The notes below the pieces were generated by a model. That model was not told where the DNA came from, did no database searches, and worked only from the letters and a program-made list of their open reading frames with translations. A stretch of 64,000 nucleotides of DNA from NCBI RefSeq assembly GCF_000420945.1, contig NZ_ATVX01000013.1, forward strand, positions 1-64,000. Direction: 5' to 3'. Source of the DNA: Butyrivibrio sp. VCB2006. Its GTDB lineage: Bacteria; Bacillota; Clostridia; Lachnospirales; Lachnospiraceae. Each line of letters opens with the position of its first letter. Positions within the stretch are counted from its first letter, which is position 1. This document shows, piece after piece, positions 35,706-44,029 of the stretch. The translations under genes were made by a program, and so were the position numbers.

Positions 35706-37034
35706 ATGGCATATTCTTCTGGAGGAAGGTTACCTTTTGAATCTGCATCCAAGCTTGGACATCTGAATGTTATTGAAAGTGAATGGGTCCAGTCTCTCTT
35801 AAAGGACTTCGAAACTAATGATGTTGATAATGCAGATAACTATGAAAATGATATATGGGAGAATTTTGATCCAAGTAGCGCGCAGCCGTTAAATCATATT
35901 TGGGCAGCTGATGGTTCCTATGTTTCTGTAGAAGAAAACCATAAAGAGCTGGCTTTTGTTAAGACTGCTCTGATGACAGTAGAGCAAGGAAAGATAGCGG
36001 CTATAGATAAGGAATATCCTCATCCGCTTAAACTTCAGGAAATCATGAAGGATAGTGCGCTTTTTCATGCTACTGTATTCCCACTTAGGAATCTCAAGAG
36101 TGATAAAGGAAATATATACGATACTGTTAGGCATGTTATTTATGATTCCATGAGAACGGATGAGAATGGTCAGTATTTCGAAACCCTCAAGTGGCTTGCC
36201 TACAAGAAGTGGGATGGTCAGAAGAATAATTCTCTAAGCTTTGAGTGTCCGCATTGCTCAAAGGTTATTGAAAATGGAATTCCCTATGATCAGGATACTG
36301 GAGTTTGTCCGCATTGTCATAAAGAAGTGCTTTTGACTGATATGATAGGCTTTCATCTTGATATGAATGAAGAAAATGCATCGGATTCTGTAGCATCACA
36401 TTATATGCTTATTATGGAAATGCTGATGCTATTTACTGTTATCAGGCTACAGTGGGCAAACAAAGATACCACGCTTATAAGCGATACGCTTTTCATAAAA
36501 GATGGGCCAATGACTTTGAACGGACAGTACTCTAAGCTTGTACCAAACATCAGAGAATTTCTTAATTATGCAAAGAATCAGGGAAGGCCTATTCATATTA
36601 TTGGAAGTGAAAAGTCAGGATCCTTTTTTGAATATCTGTCCCTTTGTTCAAGGTTTGTAAAGCCAGATCCTGGAAACATAAAATATGCTGTTTTAAGTCA
36701 CGGCTATATTAGGCGTGTTATTCAGCGCGCCCCAGATCGTGGAAATCCTTATGGCTTAAGAACAAACTGGGGAGAGAAGGTTTTTGTATATCTCGATGAG
36801 AATACCCATATGGTCCTGAATATGACTACTGGTGGCTATGATAGAGCAGATTCATATCCTACCAGTACGGATATTATCGGCCTTCAGAGGATCTTAGCTA
36901 CTTTACCGGCATTAGTGAGCAGAAAATATGAAGGTGCATTATATCCTATTGAGCTTGTTAATGGCATTGCGTCCATGTCTAATTATCCGTCAGCAAAGAT
37001 TCTACAGGATTTTGTGCGGGATGCAGTTCAATAA
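35706..37034 (+). CDS. NurA-like nuclease with inserted zinc ribbon
   Basis: A 442-residue protein with the NurA pattern: an early AADGSYVSV (about 67, metal-binding Asp) and a later ISDTLFIKDGP (about 260-268), with a conserved C-terminal YPIELVNGIA. Between them a CPHC...CPHC zinc ribbon (Cys181/184 and 201/204) is inserted, which is not part of minimal archaeal NurA. NurA is an RNase H-like 5'-3' nuclease that acts with HerA. The 3-base gap to the HerA gene supports a complex. Confidence 0.78.
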   Translation: MAYSSGGRLPFESASKLGHLNVIESEWVQSLLKDFETNDVDNADNYENDIWENFDPSSAQPLNHIWAADGSYVSVEENHKELAFVKTALMTVEQGKIAAIDKEYPHPLKLQEIMKDSALFHATVFPLRNLKSDKGNIYDTVRHVIYDSMRTDENGQYFETLKWLAYKKWDGQKNNSLSFECPHCSKVIENGIPYDQDTGVCPHCHKEVLLTDMIGFHLDMNEENASDSVASHYMLIMEMLMLFTVIRLQWANKDTTLISDTLFIKDGPMTLNGQYSKLVPNIREFLNYAKNQGRPIHIIGSEKSGSFFEYLSLCSRFVKPDPGNIKYAVLSHGYIRRVIQRAPDRGNPYGLRTNWGEKVFVYLDENTHMVLNMTTGGYDRADSYPTSTDIIGLQRILATLPALVSRKYEGALYPIELVNGIASMSNYPSAKILQDFVRDAVQ

Positions 37035-37099
37035 CATATTACTCAATGTTTATTATTTGGTATTGAAACTATAACTGTTTTTCAAAGGAGGTATAAAAC

Positions 37100-37471
37100 A
37101 TGGCAGATTTAGAACAATATGAAGGAAATGCAAAAAGACTTCGTAGCAACATTGAGACCATTCAAAGTACGTTCGATAAGTACGGATTGGAAGTTACAGG
37201 TACGGGGGCCTCATTTGCGGATTGCTTAGGCGGACATGCTGCAAAGTTTTATATTGAAATTGCCGGGAATCCCAAAGTGGTTTCTGATAACTTGTACATG
37301 AAAGTTAATGTTTATGATGAGGATAATCAACTTCTTGGTAGCGGATCGTGCAACAAATCAATAGACTTGGGCTCATTTAGTGGTTTTGATACATATGAAG
37401 TAACTGTTATCAGTTCAACCATTTGGCAGGAAGCACATAAAGCAAAGGTATACTTGGCTAATTCTAGATGA
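37100..37471 (+). CDS. Small operon protein of unknown function
   Basis: A 123-residue protein. An N-terminal helix (EGNAKRLRSNIETIQSTFDK) is followed by alternating beta strands (FYIEIAGNPKV, LYMKVNVYDED, YEVTVISSTIW), compatible with a small beta-sandwich. AGGAGG lies 9 bases before the ATG. It sits between NurA-like and GmrSD genes and could be a scaffold or specificity factor. I recognise no family. Confidence 0.6.
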   Translation: MADLEQYEGNAKRLRSNIETIQSTFDKYGLEVTGTGASFADCLGGHAAKFYIEIAGNPKVVSDNLYMKVNVYDEDNQLLGSGSCNKSIDLGSFSGFDTYEVTVISSTIWQEAHKAKVYLANSR

Positions 37472-37505
37472 GTTATTTGAATAAGAAAACTTCGGAGACG
37501 TGATC

Positions 37506-39320
37506 ATGGATAATACAAATGTATTTGTAAAAAGCGAGGTGCATCCTATCAAGATGTTATTTCTTGAGAAATTTGATGTTGATTTCTATCAGAGAGAATA
37601 CGTGTGGGAGAAGAAACAGATTGAAGATCTGGTAGAGGATCTTACAATTGAATTTCTTAAGAACTGGACTGAAGGAGATGCTTTACCTAAGGTTAGCGAG
37701 TATTCACCCTATTACATGGGAGAAATTGTACTATCAGAAAAAGGCGGAACCCGAAGCGCAATAATAGATGGACAGCAGCGTATAACTACCGTAACCCTGT
37801 TGCTGATTTATTTGCAGCGAAGGTTTGGATCTGTGAAAGGCTTTCCTGCAGATATCAGCAAACTTATATATGATGATTATTTTGGACAGCAGCTTTTTAA
37901 CCTTGATATTGAGGAAAGAAAGCCTTGTATGTTGTCGCTTTATGAGACAGGAACATATAACGTCAAAGATACGGATCCAATTTCAGTAAGAAATCTCGTT
38001 GATAGGTATCAGGATATAGATGAGTGCTGGAGAACAGACGATATTAACGAAACAAATATTGTTCCTTTTATGTATTGGCTAAAAGAAAAAGTCATGTTTT
38101 CAAAGGTGTGGACTAATAGTGATGATTTCGCCTATGTCATCTTTGAAACGATGAATGACCGTGGATTGTCTCTTACACAGGTAGAAATGTTACGCAGTTA
38201 CATGCTTGCCAATATCGCAGTTGAAAAACGCGATCAGGTAATGAAGGAGTTCGATGGAATAATAAAGCGCCTTGCCGCAATAAATCTTTCTTCTAAATCT
38301 AAGGCTGAGTTTGAGTTTTTTAAGATATATTTCAGATCACATTATGCTCAGAATATGTCTACAGCTAAAAATGTAGGCTCTGACTTTGTAAAAATTGGTA
38401 AGGAATTTCATAGGTGGGTCCGTGATGAAAGCGAAGAATTGGGACTCAAAGCATCATCCGATTATATTGACTTCATGGATAAAATCATGTTCTTTGCCAA
38501 GACATATATCCATATCATGGATCTGATCGAGAACAGAAACGTTAATGAATACCTGTATCTGATTGTTAATTCTGATTATGGATTTACGCTACAACCTGCT
38601 CTTATCATGGCGGCAATTTCCTACAATGACACTACAGATACAATCAATGAAAAGATAAAAGTAGTGACAAAGTATCTTACAAAGGTTTTGTCATGGAGAA
38701 TTTGGAACCATTGGTTGATTTCTCAGAACCAAATGGAAACAAAAATATATGAACTATGTAAGCAGATAAGGGATATGTCACTTGAAGATTTGAAGGCTTA
38801 TCTTGAGACATATCAGATGGATGAAAACAGTCTTGACGGCAATTCTCCAAGACTGAATCAGCAGAACAGGCCAAAGATCAAGGTGTTGCTTGCTCTTGTT
38901 ACTGAGATAGTGGCAAAGGAATCTGGTACCTCTGACTATATGCTCAACAAAAAAGAGATAGAAGTGGAGCATATCTGGGCAAATCATTTTGAACAACATA
39001 CTGATGAGTTTGATAATGAGAGCGATTTTGCCACAGCAAGGAACAATATTGGGGACCTCTTAGTGTTGCCCAAAAGTTTCAATGCTTCCTATGGCGATGC
39101 AACATATGATGTAAAGGTTAAGCAGTATTTTTCTCAGAACATATTGGCACAGACGCTAAATCCTCAGAAGTATGAGAATAATCCGGGATTTTTGTCATAT
39201 GTGAATAATTCTGGTCTGCCATTTAAGTCATATGAAGTATTCAAGAAAGCTTCTATTGATGAAAGAACAGATCTCTATAGGAAAATTCTCGAATATGAGT
39301 TTAAGGAATTCAAGGGTTGA
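37506..39320 (+). CDS. GmrSD-type nuclease (DUF262-DUF1524)
   Basis: A 604-residue fused GmrS-GmrD protein. The N-terminal DUF262 has DFYQREYVW (about 26-34) and the nucleotide-sensing IDGQQRITT (88-92). The C-terminal DUF1524 has IEVEHIW (His489), RNNIGDLLVLP and N-K residues of a His-Me/HNH-type nuclease. Family members cut glucosylated or otherwise modified phage DNA in an NTP-dependent way (type IV restriction). GGAG lies 8 bases before this ATG. It is the last gene of the operon; a strong hairpin follows. Confidence 0.88.
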   Translation: MDNTNVFVKSEVHPIKMLFLEKFDVDFYQREYVWEKKQIEDLVEDLTIEFLKNWTEGDALPKVSEYSPYYMGEIVLSEKGGTRSAIIDGQQRITTVTLLLIYLQRRFGSVKGFPADISKLIYDDYFGQQLFNLDIEERKPCMLSLYETGTYNVKDTDPISVRNLVDRYQDIDECWRTDDINETNIVPFMYWLKEKVMFSKVWTNSDDFAYVIFETMNDRGLSLTQVEMLRSYMLANIAVEKRDQVMKEFDGIIKRLAAINLSSKSKAEFEFFKIYFRSHYAQNMSTAKNVGSDFVKIGKEFHRWVRDESEELGLKASSDYIDFMDKIMFFAKTYIHIMDLIENRNVNEYLYLIVNSDYGFTLQPALIMAAISYNDTTDTINEKIKVVTKYLTKVLSWRIWNHWLISQNQMETKIYELCKQIRDMSLEDLKAYLETYQMDENSLDGNSPRLNQQNRPKIKVLLALVTEIVAKESGTSDYMLNKKEIEVEHIWANHFEQHTDEFDNESDFATARNNIGDLLVLPKSFNASYGDATYDVKVKQYFSQNILAQTLNPQKYENNPGFLSYVNNSGLPFKSYEVFKKASIDERTDLYRKILEYEFKEFKG

Positions 39321-39369
39321 TTAAACATGCTATCGACCATTTTGAGTGAATACTAATATAAAACGAGTT

Positions 39370-39412
39370 CAAGCCGATGCGAGGGAACCGGAATTCGGTT
39401 TGCATCGGCTTG
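39370..39412 (+). terminator. Hairpin closing the defence-like operon
   Basis: caagccgatgc (39370-39380) pairs with gcatcggcttg (39402-39412), with inner gaaccg/cggtt pairing. Only a weak T run follows, but the stem is long and stable. Two further small stems (gtaagga/tccttac, 39429-39452, and gtgaaac/gtttcac, 39454-39479) lie before the next gene. Confidence 0.6.
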
Positions 39413-39523
39413 TCTTATGATATGTAAGGACATCCCAAAATCCTTACAAGAGGTGAAACTATCGTATCATTGTTTCACTGAAAATAGTATTAAATTCAGA
39501 TAAAATTTAAACGGGGAAATGAC

Positions 39524-40111
39524 ATGAAAATAGACAAAAGAATGCTGGATGATATTCCGGCATGGCTTGAAAAACAGGGAGATATTCCATACGGATGGCT
39601 TTATATTGGGGATGAGAAGGAAAGATACCTCCTGGGACAGCCTGGTAGAAGGAACATGCTTGTGTTTGGCGTAAATCCCAGCACAGCTTCTGCAGGAGAG
39701 AATAACCTGGATCCTACAATCAAAAGAGTGAGGAAGTTCGTTCAAAAGGATCCTTGCTGCGATGGCTGGATCATGGCGAATCTTTATCCTCTCAGGGCAA
39801 CTAACCCTGACGATCTTCCTGCTAAGGCGGATAAAAATCTCATAGAGAAGAACCTAAAGGTCTTGGAGGCTCTTCAGAAGTCCTACTTCATCGACAAAGT
39901 TTGGGCTGCTTGGGGCGATCTCATTGATTCAAGGGATTATCTTGGCAATACCCTTTACGACATACAGGATACGATAAAAGAGGCTGAGTGGTACTATCTT
40001 GGAACTACAACCAGGTGTGGCAATCCCAGACATCCGTTGTATTTAAAGGGAGATTCAGAGTTTCAGTGGTTCCCGGTTTTTGATTACGCCTGCGAGTGCA
40101 AGGATAATTGA
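39524..40111 (+). CDS. DUF1643 domain protein
   Basis: A 195-residue cytoplasmic protein of DUF1643, a family common in phage and mobile DNA. Signature parts are RNMLVFGVNPSTASAGENN (about 43), DGWIMANLYPLRATNP, VWAAWGD and a C-terminal NPRHPLYLK. Its fold resembles uracil-DNA-glycosylase-like proteins, but activity is not known. A weak GGGGAA precedes the ATG. It heads a run of nucleotide- and ADP-ribose-related genes. Confidence 0.82.
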   Translation: MKIDKRMLDDIPAWLEKQGDIPYGWLYIGDEKERYLLGQPGRRNMLVFGVNPSTASAGENNLDPTIKRVRKFVQKDPCCDGWIMANLYPLRATNPDDLPAKADKNLIEKNLKVLEALQKSYFIDKVWAAWGDLIDSRDYLGNTLYDIQDTIKEAEWYYLGTTTRCGNPRHPLYLKGDSEFQWFPVFDYACECKDN

Positions 40112-40122
40112 TGAGGTAAAAT

Positions 40123-41214
40123 ATGCCATTTCAAATTATCAGAAATGATATTACAAAAGTAAAAGCGGATGCCATAGTAAACACTGCAAATCCCGACGTG
40201 TTTATCGGAGGTGGTGTTGACACTGCGATATATAATGCTGCAGGCAGAGAACAGCTTCTTGCTGAGCGAGAGAAGATAGGAGAACTTCCACCCGGTGAGG
40301 CTGCAGTTACTCCGGCATTTAATCTTGATGCGAAGTACATAATACATGTCAGCGGCCCCAGGTGGGAAGATGGAGAACATGGCGAGTTTGATATCCTGCG
40401 CAGCTGCTATGAGAAGGCACTTAACTTGGCTGTGGAAAAAGAGTGTGAGAGCATCGCTTTTCCCCTTATTGCCACAGGAGCCTACGGATTTCCAAAGGAC
40501 AAAGCCTTGCAGATAGCAACTTCTGTGATTCAGCAGTTCCTTTTTGAAAATGAGATGTCAATTATCCTGGTCGTTTTCGATAGGAAGGCTTTTGAACTAT
40601 CTGGCAAGGTTTACTCGGATGTTCAGGGATATATTGATGAGAATTACGTAAAGCGCAGCTACCGCAAGGAATATGGTGAACGCGGAGAAAGAAACCTAAG
40701 GCTCCGGGCTAGCTTTGATCTGGATGATACCATCATAAATACTGTAGAGGCTGATGGATGTGATGAGACCGGAGAAGATAGTGTGTTAGCGGATGAAAAG
40801 CTGATGGAGCCGGTTATGATGGCTATGGCCCCTGAAGGTATGAGCCTTGATGAACTTCTGGATGCACCGGCACAGAGCTTCCAGGAAAAGCTCTTTTCCC
40901 TGATTGATAAGAGCGGGCTGGATGATGTTACGGTTTACAAAAGAGCTAACATTTCCAAGAAGGTCTTTTCCGATATCAAGACCAAGAAGAACTATAAGCC
41001 AAGCAAGAAGACGGCAGTAGCATTTGCCATTGCCCTTGAGCTGACTATGGATGAGACGGCAGATCTTTTGCAAAGAGCGGGGATAGCCCTATCGCCCAGC
41101 AGCAAGTTCGATCTGATAGTCGGGTACTACATAAGCCACGGAATGTACAACATAATGGAGATAAACACGGTTCTGTTCAAGAATAATCAGGAGTGCTTAG
41201 GAGCCATAAAATAA
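40123..41214 (+). CDS. Macro domain protein with C-terminal HTH-like domain
   Basis: A 363-residue two-domain protein. Residues 1-165 are a macro domain of the MacroD/YmdB type: ADAIVNTANPDVFIGGGVDT, then LPPGEAAVTPAFNL and FPLIATGAYGFP. These bind ADP-ribose and often remove it from proteins or O-acetyl-ADP-ribose. An acidic linker (about 200-250) follows. The C-terminal ~100 residues contain TVYKRANISKKVFSDIKTKK, an XRE-like HTH. It could be an ADP-ribose-responsive regulator or a DNA-targeted de-ADP-ribosylase; both are inference. Confidence 0.85.
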   Translation: MPFQIIRNDITKVKADAIVNTANPDVFIGGGVDTAIYNAAGREQLLAEREKIGELPPGEAAVTPAFNLDAKYIIHVSGPRWEDGEHGEFDILRSCYEKALNLAVEKECESIAFPLIATGAYGFPKDKALQIATSVIQQFLFENEMSIILVVFDRKAFELSGKVYSDVQGYIDENYVKRSYRKEYGERGERNLRLRASFDLDDTIINTVEADGCDETGEDSVLADEKLMEPVMMAMAPEGMSLDELLDAPAQSFQEKLFSLIDKSGLDDVTVYKRANISKKVFSDIKTKKNYKPSKKTAVAFAIALELTMDETADLLQRAGIALSPSSKFDLIVGYYISHGMYNIMEINTVLFKNNQECLGAIK

Positions 41215-41223
41215 GGATTTTTC

Positions 41224-41268
41224 AAGGAGAAGTAAAAGTCACCTGCCAAGTGACCACTTCTCCTTTTT
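41224..41268 (+). terminator. Terminator after the macro-domain gene
   Basis: aaggagaagt (41224-41233) pairs perfectly with acttctcctt (41256-41265) with an inner gtcac/gtgac stem, then tttgttttt. A strong intrinsic terminator. Confidence 0.9.
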
Positions 41269-41330
41269 GTTTTTCTATACTTATCTCATAACAAGAGGGT
41301 AAGCGAAGAAAACGCAGATAGGAGGCAGAT

Positions 41331-42611
41331 ATGTACGGAGCGATTCTTGGAGATATGGTGGGAGCACCTTATGAATTTGACAGAGGTAATAAGAGTAAGG
41401 ATTTCGAGATGTGGAACAGAAAGGTTCGTTTCACGGATGATACAGTTATGACAATAGCAGTTGCGGACGCGATCCTGACCGCAGGAATAGATGCAGAGGA
41501 AAAAGAGATAAAGAAGGCCCTGGTTGAGAAAATGCAGCAGTGGGGCAATCGCTATCCTAATTCAGGATATGGTGGAAGGTTCATACACTGGCTTGGTTCC
41601 AGAAATCCTAAGCCTTATGGCAGCTACGGTAACGGCTCAGCAATGAGGGTATCAAGCGTTGGATGGTTTTACGACACATTGGAAAAGACAAGAGAAGTGG
41701 CCAGATGGACTGCGGAAGTAAGCCACAATCATCCTGAAGGAATAAAGGGAGCTGAGGCTACAGCATCCGTGATCTTCATGGCAAGGCACGGCGCTCTCAA
41801 GGAAGAGATAAAAGAGTACGTGGTAAAAGAGTTTGGATATGACCTCAGCCGCACCTGCGACGAGATAAGACCTGGTTACTACCATGATGAGTCCTGTCAA
41901 AAGACAGTGCCGGAGGCAATCACAGCTTTTCTTGAAGGCGAGTACTTTGAGGATGTGATAAGAACAGCGGTTTCTCTTGGTGGTGACTGCGACACACTTA
42001 CCTGTATTGCAGGCGGAATGGCAGAAGCCTTTTACGGAATCCCTGTAGGAATGATCCAGAATACCTGCGATAGGCTTGGAGAAGACATGATGGAGGTCCT
42101 TAAGGATTTTGATGAGCAAAGGAATGGCTCCAGCGTGGATCCTTTTCTTGAGGGGAATGAAGTTATAGCGGCATCAATAGAGCAGTTCAGAAAAGAAACA
42201 ACTAATGAGAACCTGGCGGTTGTTGCCGGCGCTTTCTGCCAGAGAATTAAGGCAGGCGGAAGATTCATAGTTCCAGTAATTGCACCGGATGCGCTGGTAA
42301 ACATGGTGAATCCGGAAACTGCTAAGGTTGGCGATGAGTTCACATCAGAGGAAGAATTGTCCTTCAAGTTTCAGCATTTAGAAGGTGATGATGGCGAGAT
42401 CTGGGCCGTGGCTTTCACATCCAGACAGGAGTATTTAAAGGGAGCTTCTTCAGACACGTTGGTTATGGATATTGAGCAGCTTCTGGAAGGGTTTGCAGAT
42501 GACGTTGGCGAAACAGGAATCATCATCAATCCTTGGGGCGAGAATTTGTTACTTAGAAAAGATTTGATTAAGGCGATAGTTAAGATGGCGAAGGAGGATA
42601 AAGAATTATGA
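41331..42611 (+). CDS. ADP-ribosylglycohydrolase fused to an SseB-like domain
   Basis: A 426-residue fusion. Residues 1-250 are ADP-ribosylglycohydrolase (DraG/ARH): GAILGDMVGAPYEF, the metal-binding RFTDDTVMT (about 34-42), NGSAMRVSSVGW and SLGGDCDTLTCIAGG (about 216). Mn/Mg-dependent members remove ADP-ribose from arginine, serine or nucleic acid. The C-terminal ~170 residues resemble SseB (RFIVPVIAPD, FTSRQEY, INPWGENLLL). GGAGG precedes the ATG. It overlaps the next gene by 4 bases. Confidence 0.88.
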   Translation: MYGAILGDMVGAPYEFDRGNKSKDFEMWNRKVRFTDDTVMTIAVADAILTAGIDAEEKEIKKALVEKMQQWGNRYPNSGYGGRFIHWLGSRNPKPYGSYGNGSAMRVSSVGWFYDTLEKTREVARWTAEVSHNHPEGIKGAEATASVIFMARHGALKEEIKEYVVKEFGYDLSRTCDEIRPGYYHDESCQKTVPEAITAFLEGEYFEDVIRTAVSLGGDCDTLTCIAGGMAEAFYGIPVGMIQNTCDRLGEDMMEVLKDFDEQRNGSSVDPFLEGNEVIAASIEQFRKETTNENLAVVAGAFCQRIKAGGRFIVPVIAPDALVNMVNPETAKVGDEFTSEEELSFKFQHLEGDDGEIWAVAFTSRQEYLKGASSDTLVMDIEQLLEGFADDVGETGIIINPWGENLLLRKDLIKAIVKMAKEDKEL

Positions 42612-43279
42612 CAAACGAAAGAATAATCAAAGTAACTGGTAAGGGCAATCTCAAGGTTAGACCTGACATGACAAGAATCACAATTACCTTGGAGGGGCAG
42701 AATAAGGAGTACGACAAGACTCTTGAGCAGTCGTCAAAGGATACGGAAGCTCTGAAGGACATTCTGGAGAAACAGGGATTTGATAGATCTGATGTTAAGA
42801 CCCTTATGTTCAATGTAGATACCAGATATGAGAGCTATCAGACCAGAGATAAGAGCTGGAAAGAGCGTTTTGTAGGGTATGAGTTCAAGCATGTAGTTAA
42901 GGTTGAGTTTGATTCCGACAATGCAAGACTCGGCAAGATCCTTTACGCTCTGGCCGATGCTAAGGGCATCCACCCTGATTTCAGACTCAGCTATACAGTA
43001 AAAGATTCTGAAGCTTCCAAGAATGAACTTCTTGGCAAGGCTGTTGCAGATGCCAAGGCAAAAGCTGAGGTTCTTACAAAGGCTGCAGGCGTGAGCTTAA
43101 AAAATGTCAAGAACATTGATTATTCTTGGGGAGAGATACAGTTTGAGTATTCTCCAATGCACAGGGATATGATTTGCAATGCAGTATTGGCAGAGGGAAG
43201 TGGCTCCTTTGATATGGACATCGAGCCGGATGATATTGATGTTTCTGATACTGTTACTGTTGTGTGGGAGATTGGGTGA
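42608..43279 (+). CDS. SIMPL domain (DUF541) protein
   Basis: A 223-residue SIMPL-family protein: RIIKVTGKGNLKVRPDMTRI at the start and YDKTLEQSSKDTEALKDIL, with the C-terminal VAQAKAKAE-type helix (here AVADAKAKAEVLTKAAG). Relatives occur in periplasm or cytoplasm with unclear roles, one as an IRAK-like signalling partner. No signal peptide is visible, so it is probably cytoplasmic. Coupled to the ARH-SseB gene by an ATGA overlap. Confidence 0.8.
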   Translation: MTNERIIKVTGKGNLKVRPDMTRITITLEGQNKEYDKTLEQSSKDTEALKDILEKQGFDRSDVKTLMFNVDTRYESYQTRDKSWKERFVGYEFKHVVKVEFDSDNARLGKILYALADAKGIHPDFRLSYTVKDSEASKNELLGKAVADAKAKAEVLTKAAGVSLKNVKNIDYSWGEIQFEYSPMHRDMICNAVLAEGSGSFDMDIEPDDIDVSDTVTVVWEIG

Positions 43280-43378
43280 TGCTAGAATTCTGCAAAAATA
43301 CAGTGGCTATAATGTGCATGACCATTTTATGCTAAAATAGAGATTACAAAACGGTATTTCTTGTAGAGAGGTTTATTC

Positions 43379-44026
43379 ATGTCAAATTATAATAGCTCCC
43401 TGATTGAAAGCCTTGATGATGAGGCTTTTTCTTTTGTAAAGCACGAATTGTATAATGTGATTTCTTACAAGTATTTAAAAGAAAGTGATATCAGGAAAAT
43501 TGATCTTATAGAAGAATTCTTTAGATTAACAAGTGAATTGCGCTCAGATTCTGAGCTCGTGGGTGGAACGATTGAATTATATGCAACACTATTAAATGAC
43601 TATATCACTGATATGGCGAAATGTATAAAGGCTTCTCCTGCGGCTTCATTTAGAGAACGGGCACTAGAAGCATCATCTATAGAATCAATTAAATCAACGG
43701 ATAGGAAGGATATACTTCTTGAGGATGCACTTGCGATTTTTGTATCTATTCTGAGAGACAATTTATCAAATAAAACCCAAAAGGATTATAAAGGAGCAAC
43801 TGAGATTTCTCTTTCTGTATGTAGAAAAGATGCTGACATTATAACCGGTTTATTTGATCCTGCGCATGGCGGCGCTCCAAGAGCAATAAAAAGATCCTAT
43901 AGCAAGAAACCATTGGCTAAGGAGGTATCTGGGTACCAAGTGAAATACCGCGTGGAGTATTTCGTTTTTGTAAGTATTATTAGATTGGCTGCAATTCTGC
44001 AGGATATGGGAGAGTTTGAGGAATAA
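43379..44026 (+). CDS. Hypothetical protein, first of an unknown pair
   Basis: A 215-residue mostly helical protein with no recognised family. The central GLFDPAHGGAPRAIKRSYSK loop stands out as a non-helical, possibly functional segment. AGAGAGG precedes the ATG. It is followed after 3 bases by a larger helical protein with a membrane-like stretch; the two probably act together. The pair begins after a likely promoter region (AT-rich 43300-43340). Confidence 0.6.
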   Translation: MSNYNSSLIESLDDEAFSFVKHELYNVISYKYLKESDIRKIDLIEEFFRLTSELRSDSELVGGTIELYATLLNDYITDMAKCIKASPAASFRERALEASSIESIKSTDRKDILLEDALAIFVSILRDNLSNKTQKDYKGATEISLSVCRKDADIITGLFDPAHGGAPRAIKRSYSKKPLAKEVSGYQVKYRVEYFVFVSIIRLAAILQDMGEFEE

Positions 44027-44029
44027 TAT

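Noticed and set aside
25385..39320. BREX, DISARM, Dnd or Wadjet assignment
   Set aside because: No PglZ, BrxC/BrxL, DUF1998, PLD, sulphur-transfer or SMC-like genes are present.
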